A stretch of DNA of 64,000 nt from Lyophyllum atratum (GCA_014905825.1 JACGCN010000001.1:1550001-1614000); one strand, 5' to 3'; shown: positions 23,159 through 42,153, counted from the stretch's first letter. Notes: a model not told the origin generated them from the sequence alone. Translations and numbers: made by a program.

Positions 23159-23763
23159 CTGTGGCAACAGGCAATGACTGCCTTACATCGTTCTCAACAT
23201 ACTTATATCATTTACATAAATAATCTCGGGAGCTCTGTATAACGGTGCTGAGCAATGTATTATATACTGATGTAGACTAGCTTGTTGTAAACAATACAGA
23301 AATATGTGCATATACTTACTTGGCATATACAGACGTAGCATAACTGAAATTGATATCCTGATCTGATGACAAAGGAAGCCCTTTCATCTCGTTCATCCAT
23401 AGAAGGCACGACGGCGATTATCCCCAAGGGTGATGCCTGCTTTCCGCCACCTCTATCGCCAGATCCACTTGAAGCCAGAATGTAATGTAACAGAGGTATC
23501 CTAGCAAGTCTAGGCTTTTGATTGAATCAGATTAACGACTCCATCCTATAAATCAACAAGGATAGCAGCAGAGCAAGGATAACGACAAGAAGAGTGAGAT
23601 TGGGATGTTTATACCCGCGCGGTCGGCAAAAGTGAGGCGAGTGCTCATCAACAGACATCGAGGCCATGGCTGAAAGGAAACCGGCAAAATGAATGGTGAT
23701 AGATTGAATTAGTCACCGAAAAGAATGCTGAATGATGATACAAACCAAGTGAACTGTATACAA
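23159..23763. other. Convergent spacer, no gene seen
   Basis: About 600 bp between the stop of the RecQ gene and the stop of DDX41 on the opposite strand. Parts are AT-rich (23.2-23.35 kb). I see no coding signal, repeat or RNA fold that I would defend; it is probably two 3' untranslated regions. Confidence 0.5.
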
Positions 23764-26091
<2,328 letters not shown>

Positions 26092-26191
26092 TTCGCTGAT
26101 GTAAGCGCCTCTGCCCGAAAAACATGCACGGCGGGCCGGATAAGCCGGGAATGTATATATGATGGAGGGAGCTGAGGTTGGCAAGGTGAAG

Positions 26192-27570
<1,379 letters not shown>

Positions 27571-27637
27571 CGGCGGTCGACACATAGATGTTCATATGAT
27601 AATTGACAAATAAAACCGCCTAAAAGTACTCTACCGA

Positions 27638-29475
27638 CTACTTGCCGTCAATCTGAAGCCACGAAGACCAATACCTCTTTTCTTCCTCAGTCCCATTAAA
27701 AACCCAGTTGACTTTTTTGATCTCTGTGAAGCCTTCTTCGAGCTGTGGTTCCTCGAAATTATCCCGGAAGCCACTGAACCCAATATATGGAACTAGTTCC
27801 CTTTTCGGCTATTGTCATTCAGCATCAGTATTCGAGTCACTGTCGACTTGATCCCATACCTCAGTTGTGGCGATCGAAGGCGGTAGGTTATACGTGCGGT
27901 ATAGGTTATTATGCCAGGCAAGCTCGATCGAGCCAGTGAAGAGGAAACACCTGTCATTTGGGTGAGCATCTACAGCAATGTTGCTGGCTAAATCACGCAC
28001 CTCGCCTGAATCTTGAGCTGTCGAGCAATGTCGATGTAATATTTGCGAGTAGCGGCATTTCGGTTTGTATTATCTCAGTAAACATTTCAGTCGACCAATG
28101 AAGCGGTGCAAATAGAAGCTTCTCACCGATTACGCAGCTCTTTCCATCTTGAAGAGCCTTTTGCATCTCTTTGACACACTTATCACGCGTCCTGAGCGTG
28201 TCTTGATTGATATGAATGTAACCAGCCGACTGGAAATGGTGGCGGTAGAAGGATGTCTTTCCTAAGCAAGGGTATCCAACGAACAGTATTAACTCTTGTT
28301 TGAACGGCATAGGTAACACCGGCGTTGAAGTGGGGGTGACGGAAGGTACTATCACTCAAAAAGTCAGGGAGTAGAGCAGCCAGCAAAATCATGAACAAAC
28401 AGTTATCGGGAAGAGAAGACACATGAAAACCTGGAAGTGAATATTTTGTGTGGGGTGGAAGGTGTAGAAAATATTCCTGAAAAGAAACATTAGGAGCAAC
28501 TGTTGTGACCTACGACATCAGACATGCCTCTGGGGTGAAAAAGGGTATCCCGATATTGAGAGCCCATTTGCGGTCTGTGCTCGAGAAATCGCTCTTATTA
28601 CCAGCGTACTGCCGGCCAGCTGCATCGCCAACGAAGAAGGAATTGATTTTATCTACGAAAAGGTATGGGCCAATAGCGTCGGAAATTGACATGTGCGACT
28701 CACCTATCTCTATACCCTCTTCGCGGAATATACGTTCCAACTCTGTCCACATACCCGGCATTGGTTTTCTGAAGCCGTCTTTGGCTGTGGCAGCAAACAG
28801 TCGGAAAGGCACATCCGGAAGCTTCATTGGGTTCAAGTGGGAGACAGATTCAGGCTCCACTAGGCACTCACTGCGGCTCCGATAGAAGGGATTTTCAGCT
28901 TCCAAGTTTTGAGCGCTTGAGGCTTGAGCGCCTGGTTGGAGACTATAATCACTGTGTAACTTGAGGCGCGTCTAATGAAGAACGGTCAAAACAGAATGAA
29001 TGCCTACCCGGATTCTGCCAGTTCTTTCAGTTTTGCCGGGATACTTGACCTCCACCATTGCCAAGATGCGGGCGCCAGTGGTTTGATCGAACTCCCAAAT
29101 TCAGACTTGATAAGTGTCCCGTCTAAGTCAAAGGCGGCCACTTTGGTCGACGGCTTAGGGTTAAGATTGAGACCATGTAGACATGATCGTGTGGGACCCA
29201 AGGGGTTCAGCCATTGAAAAGGCCCAGCTGGTACAGGGTCTACTTTCTTTCCAAAGAAAGGATGGACTGGGATGCAGAGAATACGTATTAGGCCGGATGT
29301 TGTGTGTTAAACGCGTGTATTAGGGAGTACTTTTAGCAATCTTCTGCGCTGACTCCGTTTGTAGCGGGTCCAGTTCTTCGGCGGTCCGTTTCTTGGAACT
29401 GGATCCTGATTACCAGCGCCGAGCTCATAAATATTGACTGGCCGGAGAAAGCAATGACATACCTGCTGCAGACAT
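27638..29475 (-). CDS. Bifunctional polynucleotide kinase 3'-phosphatase
   Basis: The first exon encodes only MSAA plus one base (ATG at 29475). A 57-nt GTATGT intron then leads to GSSSKKRTAEELDPLQTESA and, after another intron, KIHPFFGKKVDPVPAGPFQW. The HAD phosphatase carries the DxDGT motif in VAAFDLDGTLIKSEFG, with later blocks GMWTELERIFREEGIEIGES and FFVGDAAGRQYAGNKSDFSS. The C-terminal kinase carries a P-loop, LFVGYPCLGKTSFYRHHF, followed by GYIHINQDTLRTRDKCVKEM and CFLFTGSIELAWHNNLYRTY. It ends WSSWLQIDGK. The enzyme restores 5'-phosphate and 3'-OH ends during single- and double-strand break repair. No FHA domain is visible at the N-terminus, as in other fungal forms. Confidence 0.92.
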
Positions 29476-29615
29476 GTGGCGTGAAGGAAGGATGTATTGA
29501 CATCTATTATACTTGGTGGGTACTGATCTTAGCTCTTACTATGCAGCGTGTCGTGACCTCATTCAAGCAGATTGCAAGACCTTCTCCCCGTCGCTCGCTT
29601 TGTTCTTTACGCAAA

Positions 29616-30670
29616 ATGCCTTCAACTCCGAGAGTAATTTCTAGCACAGAATTGTCGACAAGCGATGCCAAGTCAGTCCCCATCATGATCCGTAATCCAC
29701 ACTCGAAGTCTCAAGATTCCCTAGATGGATCACGCTGAAGAAGCTCACATATGTCGATGCAAATGGGAACGAGGTCGAAAAAGCGTTTTGTTCAGCCATT
29801 GAATACCTTTTTTGAATTCATGGTCAGCGTCCTTGGGAGTGTGCTGCGCGCAAAACCCGGAAATCGACAGGGATTGATGGTGCGAAGAGCGTCGACTCCT
29901 CCATGTAGCGTGGTATTAACGGATAGCCCCATATCATTCAGCTGTTGCAGTTCTTGCTATCTTGCGCTCAAGGACAAACGCCTTTCCGGTTTCCACTGTC
30001 GTCATCGAACAATATCGGCCTCCGATTGATAAAGTTATTGTTGGTACGCTTCTCGACGATCTTCACGTTCGAGACGCTGTTACTCAACATATTCGACAGA
30101 GCTTCCAGCAGGTGAGACCAGAGTAATACAAACCAGCAGCTCTTGCTGTACAAATAAACCTCCGAAGGTCTGATCGATGAAGGCGAGACGCCTGGAGAGG
30201 CAGCCATCCGTGAACTCGAGGAAGAAACTGGATACAAGGCGGACGGGATCGTTGAAGAGTCTCCAGTAGTCGTGACTGATCCAGGTCAGATCCTTAGGTC
30301 TGACACGGCGTTATTTAATGTTGACTCTCAAAGGAATGACGAATGCCAACATGAAACTCGTCATCGTTAATGTTGTCTTACCTGACCAGATGGAATTTCC
30401 CAAACAAAAGCTTGATGCAGGAGAGTTTATATCGACGCGCGTTTTGGAATTGGCTAAGTTGAACACCGAGCTCAAAGGTATCGTGGTGCACCCTCATTTG
30501 ATCTATTACTTACAATATTTTGCTCTGATACTAGAATATGCTAGGAATGTGCGTAGACGGAAGAACCTTGTCCATATCGGATGTCGTCTCATTTTCTCCA
30601 GGGGCTTGTTGTTGATGCACGACTCTCTCATTTCGCGATTGGGTATGATTTGGCGAACCATATCAATTGA
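29616..30670 (+). CDS. YSA1: ADP-ribose pyrophosphatase, Nudix family (Ysa1 type)
   Basis: Starts [18 protein letters not shown] at 29616 and is spliced through at least seven exons: [62 protein letters not shown], then a 12-nt microexon (30100-30111) that supplies ELPAG. The Nudix box is perfect, [20 protein letters not shown] followed by TGY (GX5EX7REUXEEXGU). Later exons give [34 protein letters not shown] and, after a 3' intron, [20 protein letters not shown] ending IN. The protein hydrolyses ADP-ribose and related sugars to AMP and ribose-5-phosphate. It is divergent from PNKP (141 bp) and convergent with SDA1. Confidence 0.9.
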
Positions 30671-30777
30671 AATCCTCATAGTTTCACGCCTTCCGGGTCA
30701 TTCACCTCGCGCAATACAGCATATCCTCCACAGGTCGCTTTGCCCTGTATGTACACATGTATATGATCTGCCCAAGC

Positions 30778-33359
30778 TCAGTGACGCATCTTCTTCGCCT
30801 TGTCTATATGCTTCCTCAGCCTCTGTTGTTTCTCCCTCAATGATGCTTTCTTCTTTCCCCGCACTGCGCCGCTGCTAAGAATCATCATGATGGGCTTGTT
30901 CCTGGCCTTTTCACGGTTCGTAGAACTGCTAGCCACCTCTTTATTGACTTTCCCTTTGTTCGACTTGAACTTTTCGCGACCTTCGCGACCCTTCTGGATG
31001 GACGCCATACGTTCCGCGTAATCAGATTTCGCCTTCTTTCGTGGGCCAAGGATGTCGTTCTCGGATATGAAAGAGTTATCGTGCTCCCCAGCTTGAAGTG
31101 ACTTCTTGTTGGCTTCAAGGGTTGCAAGTTTGCGTTTTGCGTGACTGCCACCCCCATTTTCGACAGCTTTATTGGCCTCTTGGATCCGAAGGTCATTGAG
31201 CAGCGCGAAATCGGCTGGGGTGAGAATCTGTCGGCGAACGATGAGTATGATCATCTAGCAAAAGAGGAAGGTAATACTTTAGTGGTAGCGAGAGTCGATA
31301 TCCGGGGAGGCGCCTCAGGGCTCCAGTTTTGCTTTTTCCCCTTCATCTTCGCTATCGCTGATAACAAGATCCTCATCATCATCGGGAACTTCCTGCCATC
31401 CTTCGTCGGAGTCGGAGTCAGAGTCAGATGAACCAGACTCGACGTCCCAACCATCCCAAGCTCTATCGTCATCCTCGTTACCATCACCCAAAACGACGCC
31501 GTCTTCGTCACGGAGTTTTTGCAAATGATCCTCCAAGAGCTAGAGGCAGGTTAGAGTCATCGTTGTCCTGACAGATAGGAAACTTACCGAGAGCCCCTCT
31601 ATATCAATGGCTGCAACTGCACTGTGACCAAATGGTAAGGGTTGAATGCCACTAACCAGGCCCATACTTGCTTCTTTTCCCTGGTGAATATGAGTAAATC
31701 GCCTAGCTACAAACAACGTAAAACTCACTCGCTCTCTTCTTTTTAGCATGCCAGGGTTTACTTCACGGAATAGTTGAAGTAGCCCCCGCGCACCAGCAGT
31801 GACGGCCTTATCGCGACTCTTCCGATACTCAATCAGATCACCCAATAAGTCCTCTCCATAGACCACGGCTGCCGCCTGCAAACCTCTCTGATAGCATTCA
31901 GACCAGCCGCGATAACTTCGCTGCCAACTCCTGGATGAACAAATTCTTGAGCAAGTTTCCGCACTACTGGAGTAACGGCATCGGGTGGTGTCAGATCATG
32001 AACAGATTGTGCAAGGGCGACGAGAATAGAAGGAACGCGGAGTTGCCGGTGAGCAAGGTATTTGACGATATACGTGTAGAAGCCGAGAACACAGAGCTTG
32101 TGAGCACCCATGACTCTGGAGAGGAGCTGCATGAGTAGAATCTTATGATCTAGAGAGAACCGCTTGTCGTAGCGATTCAGAATGTCGTAGAGTTTCTCGG
32201 AGAAAGTTTGTGGATCATTGAGGAGTTGAAGGGCAGGGAAGTTAGCAGCAGCCACTGGTTTATTATGGCGTTTCTATCAATATGTGAGCCGAGATCTTTA
32301 CTTCAAACATGACTACTTACTTTCTTTGCTGCATTGAGAACCTTTTGCAGCTTTTTATCCCCACTCCGTGTCTTCTTGTTGATTTCACGCCGATGATGTA
32401 GGGCGCGGACATCGACTTCCTGAATGAATATCGTTTAGACACAGGTAGGGTATATATGACAGAGGCACAGGACATCTTCCTCTTCGTCATCGCTGTCTTC
32501 CTTATCTTCGTCGCTTCCTAGGAAGAAATGAACCGAAGCATTTTGAACCTTCGTAACAGGGTGGAAGCATCCAAGTGCTATGATGGCAACAGGTTTCGCG
32601 TCCGTCCTATACGATTTTGGAGTTGAGAGATGTTGCATGAACCAAAATAAAGGCACAAACCAGACCCCTTTCCGCCAAAGTTCTTTGGTAAGAATTACGG
32701 CCCACATCGCTTCCTCGCCATTATGCGCAGTGCGATCGGTTGTCGGCCCATTCGTAGCTCTGAGCTTCCCTTTGTCACCCACTACTTCGCCCTCCATCCC
32801 TCGCTCAACCATACTAAACAACATAGCCTGGACAGCGCGGTTCAACTTGTGATTTTTGGAGCGCAGATTTGCCGTTCGGATGTCGGAGAGGATCGTTTTA
32901 CGAATGAAGGAACGAAGAGTGGGGGATGTGGTACGGGGCAGGATCGGGAAGAGACATTTCAGAAGCCTAGCAACGTTTGAGATTATACATCGGAAGGGAG
33001 GACGAGAAAACGTACTCGATTGACGAGATGACATCCTTGTTCCTTAACATGACAAGGTTTTGGACCAAGGTTTTACGGGTATCCGGAGAAAGTGTGCCAT
33101 AATTTTCGAGAAGGAGAGAGGATATTTGGGAGGGGAACTCTGCGGTCTCCTTTGGATAGCAAGTCGCGACCTGCGATATGAAGGCAACAAGTTCTCTGAA
33201 ATGCTGAGCCTGTTCGTCTGGGTGAATTTTGAAGATTTGTCGAATGCTATTATAGTGGTTCCATTGCTGCAGAAACTCTTCCTTGTACCCAGTAGGATCG
33301 CGCTTGATGAGATTCTGTAGCTGGGGAAGATTTGCAGTCAGTAATACCCCTCGGCCCAT
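30778..33359 (-). CDS. SDA1: SDA1-type 60S ribosome biogenesis protein
   Basis: Starts MGRGVLLTANLPQLQNLIKR at 33359, followed by DPTGYKEEFLQQWNHYNSIR, the conserved N-terminus of the SDA1/SDAD1 family. Helical-repeat segments continue through ENYGTLSPDTRKTLVQNLVM, SIELLKCLFPILPRTTSPTL, ALGCFHPVTKVQNASVHFFL, KLYDILNRYDKRFSLDHKIL and RVPSILVALAQSVHDLTPPD. An acidic tract with alternating Ser/Asp (~31.4 kb) and a basic C-terminus (GKKKASLREKQQRLRKHI, ending AKKMRH) are typical. Sda1 acts in the nucleolus and nucleus in late pre-60S maturation and export. Introns are short and regular. Confidence 0.93.
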
Positions 33360-33469
33360 GGTGGATGAGAGAAAAAATGTAAAGCTCTTGCCAAACACAC
33401 CTACACAACTGCCCTAAAGGCAGTCAGCCGCTGCATCTCACTGGAAATCTAACCTTGCCTTCGCCCGCC

Positions 33470-35132
33470 ATGCGCTTCTTCAAGCCGTTCAAGCTTCTTC
33501 ACCGTAGAACAAAATCCGACCCAACAAATGCCCTGATCTCTGATTTTTCGGAGTTCAAGCCGACAGCGTCCAGTTACGAGGGAATTTCTGACGCCTTGCC
33601 CACTTTCGCAGCTTCTGAAATCCACCCATCACCTCACCCGAACCTTCGCATCCTCGACTTGGAAGCAGAGAATTCCCATCTCCGAAATATATCTGTAGCA
33701 TCTCTTAAGGAGCTCTCCGATGTTAAGTTGCTTCTCCAGGCCACTCAAGCGGACCTTTATGCGGAACTCCACAGAGGCGTGCGGCAGCGGAAAGAAGACC
33801 GCATCGAGATCGAAAGACTTCGCGAAATACTGGAGCAATACGAAACGTTCCTGCAACTTGTAGTCAATGCAGAGCCGTACGGGCCTGAATCCCTTGCTGA
33901 TGCTCACATTAACCTCCAAGGCGGCCACACCCTCGACCAGGCTCTTTCAGAACGTGCTGCCACTACTGCTGAGTTTATTGCTGGGGATCATATTCTTACT
34001 GCTCTTGGACCACGCACTCAGGACGAATACACATCCGCCATCAAGCTGACGCTTACCTCTCGCATGCAACTCAGAAACTACAAGAAGATCGCGAAATTCT
34101 GGAAGAACACCGCTAAAGAGGATGGGAAGAACCCACATATTATTACTCCCTCAACTTCTGCCATTTCGTCTATCAACGAAGTTCTTCCTGCCGAGCGTCG
34201 AAAGGCCGTCAACGATCTCATATGCGCGAAGGAGAGCAACCGCAGGATCCCTCTTTCTTTGACCTTATTTTAACACCAACACGAGAAGAAAAACGGACCA
34301 GAGGCCGCTCTTCCGACTCATCTGCTGTTTCTGAATCGGCTGCCTCTGAATTAATACCCACTCATACATCGCCCCACGTTCGCCCACGCCTGTCTCCACT
34401 TGCCAGCCAATCGTTGAGGAAGGAACTGAATCACATCGCGTCCACCAATCGCCTGTCAAAATGGCCTTACGCGCACGCAGTCAGCAGGAAGCCTTTGAGC
34501 CAAATTGATCTCAACATGCGCAACGCGTCCTCGGTCACCGACTCTCAACCGAAAGCCATCGAGCCAAGTCGCGCGAGTCGGAAGTCGAAGCCGCACATCC
34601 TGCATGATGGCGTAAGTTGCCTCCATCGTCTATTGGCTCACGGTGCTCATCACCTTCCCTCTAGCCCGGCATTCCTCAACAGCGAAAGGAAAACAAACAG
34701 CGTACGCTCTCTGACTCAACGCCAAACACATCTGACGCTGGTTATCTGGGCAACGTCGACAAAGCACAATCGCACTCCCTTAGCAGCATAAGTGAAGAAA
34801 GCGAGCCGGAATACGAATCCAGTTCTTTGTCCAATGTCAGTAGCCAAGAGTGGATAACTTGCGACAGTCACCAAGAGGACACTTCATTTGACTCTACCAC
34901 CGAGACTCTACACGACAGCCCCGCAACTCCTGTTTCGAAGTTCTTGCCCTGGAAGACGGAAGTCTCGAAGTCGAAACTTCCTATACCTGTGTTCCGCTCG
35001 TTGAAAAGGCTCTCCTCAACCAAACTAAGCGCTGGGAAAGAGAAATCAGCACCAACCCCTGGTGGCGACAGGACAGCAGTAAAAGCATCCCCGACGCGGC
35101 TCCCTGTGCGATCCAAGACCAAAATACGATGA
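33470..35132 (+). CDS. Uncharacterised coiled-coil protein with Ser-rich tail
   Basis: Starts MRFFKPFKLLHRRTKSDPTN at 33470. A helical segment spans ~33660-33850 (LDLEAENSHLRNISVASLKE, RQRKEDRIEIERLREILEQY), then a conserved-looking helical region (LTLTSRMQLRNYKKIAKFWK). The remainder is low-complexity, Ser- and charge-rich, ending LPVRSKTKIR. The reading frame changes near 34181-34245. An intron there (GTTCTT...CGCAG, 65 nt) keeps the frame, joining NE to DPSFFDLILTPTREE. A clear intron (GTAAGT donor) lies at ~34613-34665. I recognise no domain. It is divergent from SDA1 (110 bp). Confidence 0.7.
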
Positions 35133-35263
35133 AGATTGGAATCTGGCATTTCAAGTAAGCCTTAGTTGATGAAGCCAGGGGTTCCTCATGATCGTATCCA
35201 TGGAGTAGAAAGTACACAGTCGAATGCAGGCGTAGCGTTAATAAAGAATTGAGAAGGACCAGA

Positions 35264-36132
35264 TTATGATGCTGCTTCCTTTAACGTTTCAACACTCTCA
35301 GGATTGGAAGGTGTCGAGGAAGAAGCCTCCGCGGTAGGTGAGCTGGCGTCGCGTTGAGGCGTAGGTGAGGACGTCGTTCCCCCTCTACCCCTACCCCTGC
35401 CCCTGGCTCTCTGAGGGCCTCCTCTGGGACTTCCTCTAGTCCAACCACCCGAGTCGCGGGGTGGTGAGGAAACCTCTGCAGGGGCAGGCCCGTCTTCTTT
35501 CTTATCATCGTCTACTACCTGAGATGCGGCGGTCTCGCTTGTACTTTGGCTTCTGCTTCCAGTCGCCGGCGGGTTTCCCAGAATCCCATTCTCTGCTTTG
35601 AATTTTATCCATCTTTCTCTTTGCGTTTTGTTCCCTTGTTCGATCGACGGTCTCCTGCACCTTGCGGATCTGGGCAAGCTTGGCGCGTTCCGACTCTTGC
35701 GTTTTGCGGAAGGCCTCTTCATCAGCTTGCACATCCTGCAGTCAAATAGTTTTAGAGCAGATAGTGGGAGGCAAATAAGTAACCTCACCAGCCTTCGTTG
35801 TTTGATCTTCTCATTCTGTTCTCTCATCCGAGCCATCCGTTCGGTGAGAGCTTCTTCACTTAATTTATCCTTGAGAGGGGTGAGATTGTTACATGCTGGG
35901 GAAGAAAAGGCATACCCTTTGGCTACCGCCCGTCTTGACACGCTCCGTATTGACATAGGGCTTCTTCTTCTCCCTAGGCTCTGTTGTCGTGGTGGTATCA
36001 GGAGCCTGATCTTGGGTGGATGCATCGGGGGTTGGCCTGTGAGTTCGAGGGCGAATCAGGGGAGCTCTCTGGCTGCGGATCCTGTATCTTGAGTTCCTCA
36101 AAATCTAGACCCAGTGAATTTGGAGTCGCCAT
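35264..36132 (-). CDS. Conserved charged helical protein, function unknown
   Basis: Starts MATPNSLGLDFEELKIQDPQ at 36132. A disordered region (TTTTTEPREKKKPYVNTERV, KTGGSQR) is followed by a highly charged helix, DKLSEEALTERMARMREQNE then KIKQRRLDVQADEEAFRKTQ, and QNAKRKMDKIQSREWDSGKP. The tail is Gly/Arg-rich (RGGPQRARGRGRGRGG), suggesting RNA binding or nucleolar or ribosome association; that is inference. The frame holds across 36027-36031 only if the run of five C on the coding strand is four. A second frame change near 35545 has no good intron to explain it. It faces PGK across a 97-bp divergent promoter. Confidence 0.65.
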
Positions 36133-36229
36133 GATGTTGGCACAGTACAAACTGCGTAACCCTAACCTTGTCGTTAGGTTGATAAACAAGGATCGATCAT
36201 GGATCCTCGTCTCTCCCAACCTTATCGCC
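36133..36229. promoter_or_regulatory. Short divergent promoter with telo-box-like motif and inverted repeat
   Basis: The 97 bp between the start codons of the charged protein and PGK contain AACCCTAACC at 36158-36167. This resembles the telomere-like telo-box known from promoters of translation-related genes. An inverted repeat, CCTAAC (36161-36166) and GTTAGG (36173-36178) with a 6-nt loop, overlaps it. The element lies 26 nt from one ATG and about 50 nt from the other. It could act in DNA, or as a small stem in a 5' leader. Confidence 0.35.
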
Positions 36230-37852
36230 ATGTCTCTGTCCAACAAATTGTCCATCACCGACGTCGACTTGAAGGACAAGCGCGTCCTTATTCGAGTTGA
36301 TTTCAATGTGCCCCAGCAGCCGGACGGCAAGATCACCAACCCTGCTGTAAGTTGCTTCATACCATCCGCTTGCCTGCAGACTAACTTGTATTTGTAGCGT
36401 ATCGTTGCTGCTCTGCCGACCGATTCAATACGCACTCGACAACGGTTTGACACTGATCCATAAACCACAACGATGTCGTTGACGGACTTCCCTACAGGCG
36501 CTGCCGTTGTGGTCTTGATGTCTCATCTGGGCCGTCCCGATGGGCAAGTTATTGAAAAATATTCGCTAAGACCCGTGGCTCAGGAGCTCGAAAAGCATAT
36601 CAAAAAGCCTGTCCAGTTCCTGCCGGACTGTGTTGGGCCCGCTGTTGAAAAGGCCGTTAACAGCGCTCCGAAAGGATCCCTCATCTTGCTGGAGAATCTT
36701 CGCTTCCATATCGAGGAAGAAGGATCGGTGAAGAACAAGGATGGCAGCAAGACTAAGGCTGACCCTACGAAAGTAGCCGAGTTTAGAGAAGGTCTGACTC
36801 GCCTGGGCGACGTCTATATCAACGACGCCTTCGGAACTGCGCATCGTGCTCATTCTAGCATGGTTGGCATCAAACTGCCGCAGAGAGCTGCCGGATTCCT
36901 TGTGAAGAAAGAATTGGAGTTCTTTGCTAAGGCCTTGGAGCATCCAGAGCGGCCTTTCCTGGCCATCCTCGGTGGTGCCAAGGTCTCAGATAAGATCCAG
37001 CTGATTGACAACATGCTGGACAAGGTTGGACGTTCCGTTTTATGAAGATACATGTACTAATGGGACGACGAAAGGTCAACGCCCTTATCATTTGTGGTGG
37101 GATGGCCTTTACATTCAAAAAGACACTGGAGAACGTCTCGGTGCGGTATTTAATCTTGGTTATCAAGTCCATCTCGTTAATGACGTCATTCCAAAGATCG
37201 GCAATTCACTCTTCGATCCAGCTGGATCTGAAAAAGTAGCGGCGCTCGTCGAGAAGGCAAAACAGCACAACGTCAAACTCGTCTTCCCCGTCGACTATGT
37301 TATCGCTGACAAGTTCGACAAGGACGCCAAGGTATCTGCTAAGAGACGCGGGTCCCATCTCCCAACTCATATACTTTCAGACCAGCACCGCGACGGAAGA
37401 AGAAGGCATCCCAGACGGATGGATGGGTCTTGATGCCGGACCCAAGAGTCGCCAACTCTTCCGCGACACCGTCCTCGAGGCGAAGACCATTCTCTGGAAC
37501 GGGTAAATATGCTCATGTCTTTCCCTTGACGATGTTTCGATGAATATTTCGATAGCCCGCCCGGTGTCTTTGAGTTCCCTGCCTTTGCCGAGGGATCCAA
37601 GTCCCTCCTCGATGCGAACATCGAGGCAGCGAAGAAAGGCGCTGTTGTGATAGTCGGTGGAGGGGACACTGCTACAGTGGTTGTGGAGCATGGGGCAGAG
37701 GACAAATTAAGCCATGTCAGCACGGGTGGAGGAGCGAGCTTAGAGCTTCTGGAGGGCAAGGTATGGTATATGACAGCTTGTTCGATTGAGTGTGCTCTGA
37801 CGGTGCTTCTTAGGTGCTGCCTGGCGTCGAAGCCCTCAGTGAAAGAAATTAG
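36230..37852 (+). CDS. PGK1: Phosphoglycerate kinase
   Basis: Starts [20 protein letters not shown] at 36230, then [19 protein letters not shown], an intron, and RIVAALPT. Later blocks are [140 protein letters not shown], the nucleotide-binding [19 protein letters not shown], and [20 protein letters not shown]; it ends [12 protein letters not shown]. The protein is full length. It is the cytosolic glycolytic enzyme making ATP from 1,3-bisphosphoglycerate. One extra C near 36420-36421 breaks the frame between LPT and IQYALDNG. In such an essential, otherwise perfect gene I take this as a base-call error. Confidence 0.95.
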
Positions 37853-37937
37853 ATACTGTGGGAATGTATTACGTAATAAATTACTTGCTAGGTTGAATTC
37901 ACAATTTGAATTTGTCCACGCTTTGCACCGAACGACC

Positions 37938-40829
<2,892 letters not shown>

Positions 40830-41116
40830 ATCTACGTGTACTATGGATAGTACTAATTTCTCATGTCGTGTACTTTTCCCCGACTGTATTAATATCATCG
40901 AGGCGGCATTGGTGTCGGATCTAATGCAACGATGTTCCGGGCTGTGCGTGCGGGAACCTCGAGGTGATGTTGGAAAGATTAGTTGATATGATCGTTCTTC
41001 CTTTTCGCGATCTACAAGCATGAGGCGATATAAGGGCGATCTGGAATATCCTGGTTTCACAGCAGCCTTTCCTCCTCCCACCTCTGTAACTTATATCCGT
41101 TATAAACCAAAAGGAT

Positions 41117-42014
41117 ATGTTTATCATAGCCAATCCCCCCCGAAATATTCGCGTTCCAGTAGATGATGATGCCAGGATCATGTATACAACAAGGTCGGCG
41201 GAAGCCACCCCTCAAGTTGGCTCTGCAATTCCTGTCGCGGCAATAGCAGGTGGCATTATCGCAGGAACCCTACTTGCGATTGCAATATGTATGGCCTGGG
41301 TGCACTGGGGGAAGTCTCTAAAACGCGCTCGGATCCACCATTGGAAGGAGGTTGTAAGTCGTCGCCGCAGATAAGATCTTCGCATATGATTCACGGATAG
41401 GTCGTAGGAATCTGGTGGCAAAGAGAGAGTGAACACGAGTCCAGAACACTGGGCTGTCAAAATCCCATATCTTGGCTTATCAGCCCCTGTTCGCTAGTCC
41501 AATGGATAGAAAAGTCAAGTTCGCGGGTAGCTACGAAACAGGAAAAGCATCTACATCCAATCTCCCACAGGGCAATGATGCACCTCCTTTCGATAAAATT
41601 CCTGAGGTATCCAAGCCGCGGCCACTGAGGTCAGCGAAGCGTTCCTCACACTTGTCGTCGCCGTCGGGTGTACGGGGAACGACTCATAGCCCTGGTGATT
41701 TCGCATCCAGATCATCGAGGGTAACCCACAAACCGTCGACAGTCAGTTCGTCATCCGTGTACTCCACTGCGAGCGGAGAGGAGCATCAAGTGCGAGTCCC
41801 GCCTAACTTGATCCTTGCTGCCACGGGTGACCTCAGCATGACTAGCGGGGGTGGCGAACGGCGTTCAGTGGCCTCGTCTAGTTGGAGTTTCTTGTCGAGA
41901 ATGGCACACGGAGTTCAGGAGAACATTTATCGGTATTCGCAGGTCAGCAGTCGGTCGGCGTATACTGTAGACTCGAGGGACTCATCGGGAGCACCCATTG
42001 GGATGGCACTTTGA
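41117..42014 (+). CDS. Single-pass membrane protein, function unknown
   Basis: Starts MFIIANPPRNIRVPVDDDAR at 41117. One transmembrane helix (VAAIAGGIIAGTLLAIAICM, residues ~40-62) is followed by basic residues (GKSLKRARIHHWKEV), which suggests the long C-terminal part is cytosolic. A GTAAGT intron (~41356-41440) joins KEV to NTGLSKSHILAYQPLFASPM. The tail is Ser-rich and disordered (SSSVYSTASGEEHQ, SVASSSWSFLSRM) and ends SGAPIGMAL. There is no cleavable signal and no known domain. Short-ectodomain, Ser-rich-tail proteins of this layout are common in Agaricomycetes, but I cannot name a function. Confidence 0.65.
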
Positions 42015-42153
42015 GAGAGGACAATGTGGCGTATTTTTCAGCCTGGACATTAAGAACTTGTACGTTCGATAGGAGACATCTTACACTTTATGATATATAG
42101 TTCACGACGACGGACGTTTGTATACCATATATTTCGGACACATTAGGCTAGGT

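Noticed and set aside
26092..26191. CGG/CCG-rich stretch upstream of GAL7 as a Gal4-type site
   Set aside because: The spacing is not CGG-N11-CCG, and the Gal4 regulon belongs to Saccharomycotina rather than basidiomycetes.
36415..36425. Programmed ribosomal frameshift in PGK or CEF1
   Set aside because: There is no slippery heptamer. The breaks occur in both directions, mostly at base runs, in unrelated genes and in the retroelement, so base-call error is simpler.
36566..36943. A 125-codon antisense frame inside PGK
   Set aside because: Antisense shadow of a strongly codon-biased glycolytic gene.
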